Below, piece by piece: positions 1-6,559 of a DNA stretch of 55,515 bases. The notes beneath the pieces were generated by a model, which was not told where the DNA came from, searched no databases, and was given only the letters and a program-made list of their open reading frames with translations. Each line of letters starts with the position of its first letter. Position 1 is the stretch's first letter. The position numbers were made by a program, and so were the translations under genes. The stretch is taken from contig DJPI01000027.1 in assembly GCA_002438505.1 (NCBI GenBank), forward strand, positions 1 to 55,515, in the 5' to 3' direction. The stretch comes from Ruminococcaceae bacterium UBA6416. GTDB lineage: Bacteria > Bacillota > Clostridia > Oscillospirales > Acutalibacteraceae.

Positions 1-1
1 G

Positions 2-526
2 ATAACCAACTTCCTTCAAAGTATAGAAGATGGAGAAGAGATGACCTTAGCCGATAAAGAGAAGGCTTATCTCTGGTTTATCAGCTTTGTATATCGATTG
101 AGAAACGCATTATTTCATGAGATCATTGATCCGCTGAATGATGAGTGGCAGGTGATTTTCAAAAATTCCTATCATGTGCTAAAGCAGGTTGTGGACCAAA
201 ATATTTGGCGCTTAAAGCAACTGAAACTTCTTCCGTTAGCAAGCCAAGCGGCGGCAGAGGAAGATTACAATCGTGAACCGCCTCCTGATATTGACTGGCC
301 TACCAATGAAGAAGCAAAGTTTACATGGTTCCATTCTGAAATGTTAAAGCTTAGCAAAGATGGAGCGAGAGTCTTGCTTAAGGGTAAGATTGATTTTGCT
401 GAACATCATTACGAGACAGAGTGCACGGTTAGGTGGAATGAATCTCTATCTGAGACTGCAATTAAAAATGCTAGCATCACAAGCGTGGTAGATTCTCAAG
501 AAAAGGAACTCGCCGCTGCAATTTGA
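2..526 (+). CDS. C-terminal part of a HEPN-like protein (5' end outside window)
   Basis: The reading frame is open to the left edge of the window, so the 161 residues after the first in-window ATG (41) are only the C-terminal part of a longer protein. The visible part has a helical segment with RNALFH, an R-x4-H motif of the HEPN type (Arg and His are the usual RNase or nucleotide-binding residues), followed by DPLNDEW. The rest is hydrophilic with no recognised domain. It is followed after 21 bases by a PD-(D/E)XK protein behind a good ribosome binding site, so the two are probably co-transcribed cargo of the mobile element. Function is inferred from one motif only; an ordinary ApeA-like or uncharacterised element protein is equally possible. 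Confidence 0.55.
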   Translation: MTNFLQSIEDGEEMTLADKEKAYLWFISFVYRLRNALFHEIIDPLNDEWQVIFKNSYHVLKQVVDQNIWRLKQLKLLPLASQAAAEEDYNREPPPDIDWPTNEEAKFTWFHSEMLKLSKDGARVLLKGKIDFAEHHYETECTVRWNESLSETAIKNASITSVVDSQEKELAAAI

Positions 527-547
527 CATATTGGAGGTGGGCATGGG

Positions 548-1096
548 ATGAGGCAAAACATAAAAGCAAAAGAAACATATTATGATGGCTATAGATTCAG
601 AAGTCGCCTTGAAGCAAGGTGGGCTGTCTTCTTTAATAACATTGGCCTTGAGTATGAGTATGAAATGGAAGGCTTTGATATGGAAGAATGCTCTTACTTG
701 CCTGACTTCTATATCCCATCTATTGACAGATGGTTTGAGATCAAAGGCCAGCCACTAACAGTTTCTGAAGTTCAAAAGTGTGAGCAATTCTGTCGGCGCA
801 AAGATAATGAGAATATCAAGTTTTCTATATTGATTGGGGCACCGAAGCCGTTAATGTTAGAGGAAGAAGATTTTAGTATTCTTGGAATCCGTGAGTATAC
901 TTGGCAGTGGCCATCTCAGATGTATCCAAGCGATACTCTGCTGTTAGCGCAGGGTTTAACCAGAGAAGAATACTATTCGAGATTCTTGCCTGCTATATGG
1001 AAAGTGGATGGTGTAGACGACAAGTTGCTAATTAGGGCGATTCGAGAAGCTCGATCTGCACGTTTTGAGTTTGGCGAAACACCAAAAGGGCGATAG
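548..1096 (+). CDS. PD-(D/E)XK nuclease-fold protein
   Basis: A 182-residue protein with the layout of small restriction-endonuclease-fold proteins carried by phages and conjugative elements: an N-terminal Glu in SRLEARWA (about residue 23), a central LPDFYIP with the catalytic-type Asp (about 56) and FEIKG with the E-x-K pair (about 66-68). The remainder is helical and unassigned. The start at 548 is chosen because GGAGGTGGG lies just upstream; the ATG five bases earlier is out of frame. It follows the HEPN-like fragment by 21 bases and ends at a strong terminator. Its codon use is more AT-rich than the mob genes downstream, suggesting a separately acquired cargo segment. Nuclease activity is inferred from the motif; a target is unknown. 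Confidence 0.7.
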   Translation: MRQNIKAKETYYDGYRFRSRLEARWAVFFNNIGLEYEYEMEGFDMEECSYLPDFYIPSIDRWFEIKGQPLTVSEVQKCEQFCRRKDNENIKFSILIGAPKPLMLEEEDFSILGIREYTWQWPSQMYPSDTLLLAQGLTREEYYSRFLPAIWKVDGVDDKLLIRAIREARSARFEFGETPKGR

Positions 1097-1144
1097 ACAT
1101 TTTCCTTAACATCATAAAAACGAATTAATACATTGAATCTGCGC

Positions 1145-1187
1145 AAAAGGGCATCCTGTTCGAGTATGAAATAGGATGCCCTTTTTG
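1145..1187 (+). terminator. Rho-independent terminator after the PD-(D/E)XK gene
   Basis: Arms 1145-1157 and 1173-1186 pair almost perfectly around AGGGCATCCT/AGGATGCCCT, and a T-run lies at 1182-1186. It ends the cargo operon 49 bases after the stop codon. Confidence 0.85.
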
Positions 1188-1206
1188 TTGCACATAGTAA
1201 TTTTTG

Positions 1207-1403
1207 AACTTCGACACAACCTGTGTCGAAGTTGCCTGCATCACTTCTCCGCAACTTGCGGCGAAGTGTTTTTTTAACTTCTGCCCAAGTTGGGCAGAAG
1301 TTGGATTTTGGACTTCCGACCAACTTGGTTGGATGTTATTTTTTATTCCCGACAACTTGTCGGGAAGTTAATTTCAGAAATTCTGTCCAACTTGGGCAGA
1401 ATT
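1207..1403. repeat. Array of six phased palindromes with CAA-C/G-TTG centres
   Basis: Six inverted repeats are centred at about 1220, 1255, 1289, 1324, 1356 and 1391, a spacing of 32-35 bases. Arms are 1207-1218/1222-1233 (perfect), 1243-1254/1256-1267 (one mismatch), 1276-1288/1290-1302 (perfect, 13 bp), 1312-1323/1325-1336 (two imperfect pairs), 1346-1355/1357-1366 (perfect) and 1379-1390/1392-1403 (one G-T). Most have AACTTC on the outside and CAAC/TTG at the centre. The middle of each arm differs between copies but changes on both sides together, so pairing is kept. T-rich spacers separate them. No coding potential is supported. Possible roles are protein-binding iterons, ssDNA hairpins for replication or transfer, or RNA hairpins. 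Confidence 0.85.
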
Positions 1404-1452
1404 ATTTTTTTGCAAATTTTTCCCGAAATGCTTCTAAAAACGCCTTTCCCGT

Positions 1453-1515
1453 CGGCTACCATTTGAGGAAAGCTGTGGACAAAATGCGGTTCTCACCGGC
1501 TACCACTTGAAGGGA
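1453..1515 (+). repeat. Direct repeat pair, CGGCTACCAYTTGARGG
   Basis: Two near-identical copies begin at 1453 and 1497 (44 bases apart) with CGGCTACCA followed by YTTGARGG. They lie between the palindrome array and the RNA promoter in the non-coding control region. A further looser pair, CCGTTGAWAAATCGCT-like, begins at 1583 and 1638 (55 bases apart). Iteron-like sites are a possibility; no function is shown. Confidence 0.5.
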
Positions 1516-1690
1516 AATCTTTTGCACAGGGGACGAAATCGGCTGTTTTTTCTGGTGGTATATGAAGAAAGTTTTCAAAAATCCGTTGATAAATCGCTCC
1601 TAAATATCCTAACCAATAGAGGGATCTTTTTCTGATTCCGTTGAAAATCGCTTTTCGAAATTCCGAATATAGTGAGAGACTTTCAGAAAC

Positions 1691-1719
1691 TTGACGCATG
1701 AGTTATGTATCTGTATAAT
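1691..1719 (+). promoter_or_regulatory. Sigma-A promoter for a structured RNA
   Basis: TTGACG at 1691-1696, a 17-base spacer and a perfect TATAAT at 1714-1719. Transcription would start near 1726. No gene with a ribosome binding site follows before the terminator at 1921-1950, so the product is probably a non-coding RNA. Confidence 0.75.
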
Positions 1720-1725
1720 TGTGGT

Positions 1726-1950
1726 ACAACTGAATACCAATGTTCTACCATAGGTCGGAATCATCCGACACGGTATCGGCACACCGGAAGTGCCGAATTG
1801 CTCCACCACGCCTTTGGTTCTGTTGGCGGGAGCTGTAGAGAGCAGAACCCGACTTTGAATTTTCAGAGCCGATTACATAGAACATCACTTTGAAGCGAGA
1901 GCTATGCTCCCGCCAATTTCTGATGCTCTGTGTAATCGGCTCTTTTTGTT
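1726..1950 (+). ncRNA. Candidate structured RNA with kissing-loop architecture
   Basis: From the predicted start near 1726 the transcript folds into four consecutive hairpins: 1754-1759/1764-1769, 1776-1782/1790-1796, 1816-1822/1843-1849, and a 23-bp terminator hairpin 1865-1887/1921-1943 (one mismatch, one G-U) followed by a T-rich tract. The loop of the third hairpin contains GGCGGGAGC (1825-1833) and the loop of the terminator hairpin contains its exact complement (1906-1914), so a 9-bp GC-rich loop-loop contact is possible. A short open frame at 1705-1893 lacks a ribosome binding site and is not believed. I cannot match it to a named RNA family. It may regulate the mob genes downstream, act in trans, or be an attenuator. 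Confidence 0.6.
1865..1950 (+). terminator. Terminator of the structured RNA
   Basis: Long hairpin 1865-1887/1921-1943 followed by TTTTTGTTTT. Readthrough would be needed to reach mobC from the 1691 promoter, so this may be an attenuation point. Confidence 0.75.
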
Positions 1951-2081
1951 TTCTTCTACATCCAACAACTGAATGACCGTCCGAATGGGATATGACTTTG
2001 CGATGACATGAGCGAAGCAACGCCGGGGTGAGACTCCTGGGCAGGAACGACATTCGCATGAAACGGCAAAAGCAAAAGTGC

Positions 2082-2108
2082 GGCAAAGTGTCAACTTGAC
2101 ACTTTGCC
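2082..2108. repeat. Perfect palindrome upstream of mobC, same family as the array
   Basis: Arms 2082-2094 and 2096-2108 form a perfect 13-bp inverted repeat with centre CAACTTG. There is no T-run after it on the plus strand, so it is unlikely to be a rightward terminator. A sister copy lies after the relaxase gene at 4282-4310. Confidence 0.8.
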
Positions 2109-2206
2109 AAAAACGCAAAAAACGAAAAGGCTGGGTAGCGTAGAGCAAGATTCTACCATGGGTCCAAATTTCGCCATCCGCTCATTTTGTCCCTTATGGA
2201 ATCTTG

Positions 2207-2253
2207 TTGGGGAGTGCCTTCCCCAAACCCTGCATCTGTTCTGCTTTTGCAGA
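2207..2253 (+). other. Candidate origin of transfer (oriT) region
   Basis: An inverted repeat TTGGGGA/TCCCCAA (2207-2213/2220-2226) is followed at once by ACCCTGC (2227-2233), which resembles the YATCCTGC nick region of IncP-like origins, and by a small hairpin TCTGC-TTTT-GCAGA (2240-2253). It sits 51 bases before mobC, the usual place for oriT in mobilizable elements. The nick site is an inference from position and resemblance. A 14-base near-repeat TTCTACCATRGGTC at 2151-2164 also occurs at 1743-1756, near the start of the structured RNA. Confidence 0.45.
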
Positions 2254-2303
2254 AGCGACGGCATCCGCCGACCAACCATTTTCAAAAATGAAGGAGGAAC
2301 CGA

Positions 2304-2702
2304 ATGACCAAAACCTACAACACACCGAAACGCACACACATCGTAAAAACCCGTCTGGACGATGAAGAACACGCCGAATTTCTCCACCGCATGGAGCTTT
2401 TCGAAATGAGCCAAGCGGAGTTTATTCGTGAAGCCATCTCCGGTGCGATCATCAAACCGACCATCGTGGCAACATTGGTCAGCGACGATCTGCTCGCAGC
2501 CATCGGCAAGTTGACCGTTGAGTACGGAAGAATCGGCAACAACCTCAATCAGATTGCCCGACACCTCAATGAATGGCGTAGTCCTTATCCTGCGATGGCA
2601 AAGGAATTACAGGATGCCGCCACTGATCTCGCCACGCTGAAATTTGAAGTGATGAAAAAGGTAGGTGATGTTGTTGGCAACATTCAAGCATATAAGCTCT
2701 AA
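2304..2702 (+). CDS. mobC: Mobilization accessory protein MobC
   Basis: A 132-residue relaxosome protein. The N-terminal 50 residues (KTRLDDEEHAEFLHRMELF then SQAEFIREAI) have the ribbon-helix-helix layout used to bind oriT DNA. Residues 65-110 carry the MobC signature around GRIGNNLNQIARHLNEW. Length is normal for the family. The start at 2304 has GAAGGAGG 7-14 bases upstream. The gene overlaps the relaxase start by 35 bases, indicating translational coupling. It is expected to bind near 2207-2253 and help the relaxase open the duplex. Autoregulation by the ribbon-helix-helix domain is plausible but not shown. Confidence 0.9.
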   Translation: MTKTYNTPKRTHIVKTRLDDEEHAEFLHRMELFEMSQAEFIREAISGAIIKPTIVATLVSDDLLAAIGKLTVEYGRIGNNLNQIARHLNEWRSPYPAMAKELQDAATDLATLKFEVMKKVGDVVGNIQAYKL

Positions 2703-4254
2703 AAATGCTGACTACTCCGCCGCCGAAGCCTATCTCACTTTTGAGCATGACGAGTTTACCATGAAGCCCACCCTGGACGAAAACGGCAGGCTTATCCCCA
2801 GACAGAATTACCGCATTTCTACGCTGAACTGCGGTGACGAAGATTTTGCGATTGCCTGTCTCCGTGCCAACCTCCGCTACGGCAAAAATCAAAAACGGGA
2901 AGATGTCAAAAGTCATCACTATATCATTTCTTTTGATCCCAAGGATGTTCCCGACCACGGATTGACCGTAGATTTGGCGCAGAGCCTTGGTGAGAAATTC
3001 TGCAAGGAACACTTTCCCGGTCATCAGGCTATTGTCTGTACACACCCCGACGGACACAACGGCAGCGGCAATGTTCATGTACACATCGTTATCAATTCTC
3101 TGAGAATTATGGAAATCCCGTTCATGCCGTATATGGACAGACCGTGCGATACCCAACCGGGCATGAAGCACCGATGCACCAATGCAGCTATGGAGTATCT
3201 TCGCTCTGAAGTCATGGAGATGTGCCACGATGCAGGGTTGTATCAGATTGATCTGCTGAACGGCAGTAAGATAAGAGTGACCGAGCGTGAGTATTGGGCA
3301 AAGAAAAAAGGGCAGCTTGCGTTGGATGAAGAAAACGCTGCTCTTGCCGAACAGGGCTTGCCCATCAAGCAAACCAAGTTTGAAACCGACAAAGACAAGC
3401 TCCGTGAAGAAATCTGCATAGCGCTTTCCGATGCTGTCAGCTTTGAGGACTTCACAGAAAAACTTCTCCGCCGTGGCATCACCGTCAAGGAGAGCCGAGG
3501 GAGATTGTCATATCTCACCCCCGACAGGCCACGCCCCATCACGGCACGGAAGCTGGGTGATGATTTTGATAAAACGGCTGTGTTCGCCGCATTTGTCAGA
3601 AATGCAAAACAGGTCAGAACGAAAACACCTCTCGTTCATTCTGCACCGACCATGCAGGACTTCATCAAACAACAAAACTCTGTCAGCCGTGTGGTGGATA
3701 TGGAAACTGCTAAGACCAAAGGCAGATGTTACGAGAATTGGGCAAAGAAATACAATCTCAAAAATGCCAGTCGAGCCTTTGTGCTGTATCAGGAAATGGG
3801 ATTTGATTCTCCCGAAGCATTGGCTGCCGCTTGCGATGCTGCCCATGAGAAGCTAAGTGATATTCGCACCAAGATGAAAACGATTGAAGCTGCCATCAAG
3901 GAAAAGAAAGCATTCCGTAACCAAGTAACAAATTACCACAAGACAAGGTATGTGGTTGATGAGCTGAAAGCCTGCAAGAATGAAAAAGCCCGTCAGAAAT
4001 ATCGTGACGATCACGACAGCGACTTCATCATTCTGAACGCCGCCAAACGCTATTTTGATTCCAAGGGTTTGAAGAAGCTGCCGAGTCATAAGGCATTGCA
4101 GACGGAAGTAGAACAGCTCATCAAGGAGAAAAACGAGCTTTACAACCAGTACCAGACCGCTAAAGAAGAAGTACAGAGGCTCGATACCATTCGCCATAAT
4201 CTTGAACAGACTCTTGGCAGAAAGATCGAACACAAGAAAGAACAGGAGCGTTAA
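2668..4254 (+). CDS. Relaxase / mobilization nuclease
   Basis: A 528-residue relaxase of the relaxase/mobilization nuclease family (PF03432 type). Residues 1-160 hold the nicking domain: an early Tyr in ADYSAAEAYLTF (candidate nucleophile), SHHYIISF (about 93-100) and the metal-binding GNVHVHIVINS (about 145-155). The C-terminal half is Lys/Glu-rich with long coiled-coil-like helices (about 400-525). The start at 2668 (ATG, preceded in frame by a GTG) uses AGGTAGG within mobC, so the genes are coupled. It would nick oriT and pilot single-stranded DNA, relying on a helper conjugation system since no type IV secretion genes are visible. Many antisense open frames here are shadows. Confidence 0.92.
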   Translation: MLLATFKHISSKNADYSAAEAYLTFEHDEFTMKPTLDENGRLIPRQNYRISTLNCGDEDFAIACLRANLRYGKNQKREDVKSHHYIISFDPKDVPDHGLTVDLAQSLGEKFCKEHFPGHQAIVCTHPDGHNGSGNVHVHIVINSLRIMEIPFMPYMDRPCDTQPGMKHRCTNAAMEYLRSEVMEMCHDAGLYQIDLLNGSKIRVTEREYWAKKKGQLALDEENAALAEQGLPIKQTKFETDKDKLREEICIALSDAVSFEDFTEKLLRRGITVKESRGRLSYLTPDRPRPITARKLGDDFDKTAVFAAFVRNAKQVRTKTPLVHSAPTMQDFIKQQNSVSRVVDMETAKTKGRCYENWAKKYNLKNASRAFVLYQEMGFDSPEALAAACDAAHEKLSDIRTKMKTIEAAIKEKKAFRNQVTNYHKTRYVVDELKACKNEKARQKYRDDHDSDFIILNAAKRYFDSKGLKKLPSHKALQTEVEQLIKEKNELYNQYQTAKEEVQRLDTIRHNLEQTLGRKIEHKKEQER

Positions 4255-4281
4255 CTCTTTCCCTTCAATTCCATTCCCTTC

Positions 4282-4310
4282 CGGCAAAGTGCCAAGTTGG
4301 CACTTTGCCG
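4282..4310. repeat. Perfect palindrome after the relaxase gene
   Basis: Arms 4282-4295 and 4297-4310 form a 14-bp perfect inverted repeat. It shares the outer GGCAAAGTG with the 2082-2108 copy, but the inner arm pair is changed on both sides (GTC/GAC to GCC/GGC) and the centre is CAAGTTG. It lies between the relaxase stop and the next ribosome binding site. Confidence 0.8.
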
Positions 4311-4337
4311 CCATCAAACCAAAGAAAGGATTTTTAT

Positions 4338-4679
4338 ATGGCTAAAAACAAGAAAGCAATCGACATGACACCCGAAGAACTGAACGAGTGGCTGGCATCC
4401 TTGCCCGCACCGAAAGATGATTTACCTCGCCTGCCATTCTCTGACCTCGATCCGTATTTCAAAATGGAGCATACGCCACATGAGCAGGTGCAGACCCGTT
4501 TGTTTAACGAGGACGGGCATCTGACCGTTCGTAACTACTGCGCCATGGCACTGCCCCAAATTACTGTTACACTCCGTTCTGGTCGAACCATCTACCGCTT
4601 CAACGGAAGCTACGACGGAACTCGCAGCCTGCCTGCTAAGGTTCTTGACCACATGGCAAAGAGTGCAGACCGAGACTAA
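4338..4679 (+). CDS. Small conserved-type mobile element protein of unknown function
   Basis: A 113-residue soluble protein not recognised as a named family. The N-terminus is Lys-rich (MAKNKKAIDMTPEELNEWLA), the middle is acidic and Pro-rich (PRLPFSDLDPYF), and the C-terminal 50 residues look like a beta-rich fold (ITVTLRSGRTIYRFNGSYDG). No Cys pairs, membrane segment or DNA-binding motif is obvious. The ATG at 4338 is preferred because AGAAAGGA precedes it; an in-frame TTG at 4305 lies inside the palindrome. It sits between relaxase and recombinase, so a role in transfer, excision or recombination directionality can be suggested, but this is inference. Confidence 0.75.
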   Translation: MAKNKKAIDMTPEELNEWLASLPAPKDDLPRLPFSDLDPYFKMEHTPHEQVQTRLFNEDGHLTVRNYCAMALPQITVTLRSGRTIYRFNGSYDGTRSLPAKVLDHMAKSADRD

Positions 4680-4687
4680 CGACAAAG

Positions 4688-4716
4688 GAGACAAATGCAC
4701 AGATGTATGATATAAT
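4688..4716 (+). promoter_or_regulatory. Promoter for the serine recombinase
   Basis: GAGACA (4688-4693, four of six to consensus), 17-base spacer, perfect TATAAT (4711-4716). It begins just after the preceding stop codon and argues against the upstream in-frame ATG at 4703 as the recombinase start, because that ATG lies inside the promoter spacer. Confidence 0.5.
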
Positions 4717-4739
4717 CAATGCAAGCAATCCTGTATTGG

Positions 4740-4787
4740 CAGACTGCCCGACGATTAAGGAGGAACAAGATATGAATAGGCAGTCTG
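4740..4787 (+). promoter_or_regulatory. Inverted repeat enclosing the recombinase RBS and start codon
   Basis: CAGACTGCC (4740-4748) and GGCAGTCTG (4779-4787) are exact complements. The loop contains the AAGGAGGA ribosome binding site and the ATG at 4772. It could be a translational lid on recombinase synthesis or a DNA operator. Confidence 0.5.
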
Positions 4788-6418
4788 ACAAAATAACTGC
4801 TATCTATTGTAGATTGAGTCGTGATGATGAACTCACAGGCGATAGCAACAGCATTGTCAATCAAAAGGCGATTCTCAAAAAATACGCAAAAGAACAGGGT
4901 TTCCGAAATATCCAGTTTTTCGTGGATGATGGTTACTCCGGTGCCAACTTCAACAGACCCGATTGGAAGCGCATGATCGAACTGGTGGAGAATGACAAAG
5001 TCGGCATTCTTATTGCCAAGGATATGAGCCGTATCGGCAGAAACTATCTGGAAGTCGGCTTTTACACCGAGGTACTTTTCGTCGAACACAATGTCCGCTT
5101 CATCGCTGTGAACAGCGGTGTGGACAGCGCCAATCAGCAGGACAATGATTTCACGCCGTTCCTTAACATTATTAACGAGTACTATGTTAAGGACAGCAGC
5201 AAGAAAGTCCGAGCCGTCATGAAGCAAAAAGGCGAAGCCGGTGAGTATCTGACAACCAATCCGCCCTACGGCTACATGAAAGACCCTGACAATCCCAAGA
5301 AGCATTGGATCGTAGATGATGAAGCCGCAGCCGTTGTCCGTCAGATCTTTGCTTGGTGCATGGAGGGCTATGGCCCCTCGCAGATTGCGCACAAGCTGAA
5401 AGACGCAAAGGTGGAATGTCCAACCGTTCATTGGATGAAAATGGGACGCAATGCCCCTGCCAAAACTCCTGATGATCCTTATGGATGGGTGCCGGACACA
5501 GTTTCCGGCATACTGGAGAAACAGGAATACCTTGGTCATACGGTCAACTTCAAGACCCGCAGGCAGTCGTACAAAACAAAAAAGAAACTCGAAAATCCCC
5601 GTGAAGAATGGAAGATTTTCGAGAACACCCATGAAGCCATTATTGACGAAGAAGCCTTTGCCCGTGTGCAGGAACTTCGCAAAAACAAACGCAGACCTAC
5701 CAGAACAGGCAAGACCAATATGTTCTCCGGTCTCGTCCGCTGTGCCGATTGCGGCGAGAAATTGTACTACTGTACCAGCAAGAGCTTTGAAACCCGACAA
5801 GATCACTTCATCTGCTCCACTTCCCGCAAACGTGGCAAAGATGTATGCGAAACGCATTTCATCCGTGCAGTTATGCTGGAGGAAGGAACCTTGCAGCATC
5901 TGCGTTTGGTGCAGCTTTGCATTGCAGACTACGAAGATGCGTTCCGTAATGCGTTGGGAGCAAAAAGAAGTGCAGAGGTTAAGAAAGAACTTGCCGCCAA
6001 GAGAAGAACGCTGCAAAAGTCCGAAAACCGTCTGGCTGAACTGGACAAGCTGTTCAAGCGTATTTATGAGGATATGGTCAACGGGAAACTGTCTGAAGCT
6101 CGTTTTCAGATGTTGTCTGATGATTACGAGCAGGAGCAGGAAGAACTGAGAGCCAAGATTGAAATGCTCAAAAATGAAATACAGAATCAAGAAGATCAAG
6201 CGGAGAATGTCGATCGGTTTATCCGCGTGGCAAAGAAACATCTGTATCTGGAAAAGCTGACTCCCGATGCGCTGAATGACATGGTGCAGGCCGTATATGT
6301 CCATGCACCGGACAATTCCAGTGGACAGAGGATACAGAATGTAGACATCAGCTACAACTATATCGGCATACTCCCCGCCAATTTACTCTATGACATTATA
6401 AACGGAAAGGCGGCATGA
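4772..6418 (+). CDS. Large serine recombinase (site-specific integrase/excisionase)
   Basis: A 548-residue large serine recombinase that would integrate and excise the element. Order: N-terminal resolvase domain with YCRLSRDD (catalytic Ser16), D(M)SRIGRNYLE around residue 85; a recombinase domain (about 165-290, GYMKDPDNPKKHW onward); a zinc ribbon with CADCG and later Cys residues (about 325-370); a coiled coil (about 395-480); and a C-terminal segment of the DUF4368 type ending NYIGILPANLLYDI. The start at 4772 is preferred over 4703 because of a strong TAAGGAGGA and the promoter position. Being last in the element, it is expected to lie close to the right attachment site. Confidence 0.93.
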   Translation: MNRQSDKITAIYCRLSRDDELTGDSNSIVNQKAILKKYAKEQGFRNIQFFVDDGYSGANFNRPDWKRMIELVENDKVGILIAKDMSRIGRNYLEVGFYTEVLFVEHNVRFIAVNSGVDSANQQDNDFTPFLNIINEYYVKDSSKKVRAVMKQKGEAGEYLTTNPPYGYMKDPDNPKKHWIVDDEAAAVVRQIFAWCMEGYGPSQIAHKLKDAKVECPTVHWMKMGRNAPAKTPDDPYGWVPDTVSGILEKQEYLGHTVNFKTRRQSYKTKKKLENPREEWKIFENTHEAIIDEEAFARVQELRKNKRRPTRTGKTNMFSGLVRCADCGEKLYYCTSKSFETRQDHFICSTSRKRGKDVCETHFIRAVMLEEGTLQHLRLVQLCIADYEDAFRNALGAKRSAEVKKELAAKRRTLQKSENRLAELDKLFKRIYEDMVNGKLSEARFQMLSDDYEQEQEELRAKIEMLKNEIQNQEDQAENVDRFIRVAKKHLYLEKLTPDALNDMVQAVYVHAPDNSSGQRIQNVDISYNYIGILPANLLYDIINGKAA

Positions 6419-6433
6419 TTACTCATGCCGCCT
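6408..6433. repeat. Stem-loop over the recombinase stop codon
   Basis: AGGCGGCATGA (6408-6418) and TCATGCCGCCT (6423-6433) form a perfect 11-bp stem with a TTAC loop; the stop codon is inside the left arm. No T-run follows. It may be a terminator component, an mRNA end-stabiliser or a recombinase-binding site near the element end. Confidence 0.6.
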
Positions 6434-6461
6434 CCCTGAAAACATTATACTGTTTTATTGA

Positions 6462-6488
6462 GCCGCTCCCTTCGGGGCGGTTTTTTTG
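6462..6488 (+). terminator. Terminator after the recombinase
   Basis: CCGC(T)CCC-TTCG-GGGCGG hairpin with one bulged base, followed by seven T (6481-6487). It ends element transcription; the element/chromosome junction is probably between about 6433 and 6550 but no attachment site can be proven from one end. Confidence 0.8.
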
Positions 6489-6498
6489 CGTGTATTTG

Positions 6499-6527
6499 TT
6501 GCTATTGCGCAAGGATTATGATATCAT
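6499..6527 (+). promoter_or_regulatory. Candidate promoter for the subtilase operon
   Basis: TTGCTA (6499-6504), 17-base spacer, TATCAT (6522-6527), 33 bases before the ATG at 6560. Confidence 0.5.
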
Positions 6528-6559
6528 AATCAGAAGTAATTATCCGGGGAGGGATTCAT

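Noticed and set aside
1207..1403. CRISPR-like array from the 35-base periodicity
   Set aside because: Units are palindromes with variable arms and T-rich linkers; there is no constant repeat with unique spacers and no cas gene nearby.
1705..1893. 62-residue open frame inside the structured RNA
   Set aside because: No Shine-Dalgarno sequence, unusual composition, and the region is explained better by RNA hairpins.
2566..3372. 268-residue open frame antisense to mobC/relaxase
   Set aside because: Overlaps two well-supported genes, no start signal, no family resemblance.
4676..6304. 542-residue open frame antisense to the recombinase
   Set aside because: It is the shadow of a strongly coding gene; no ribosome binding site or recognisable domain.
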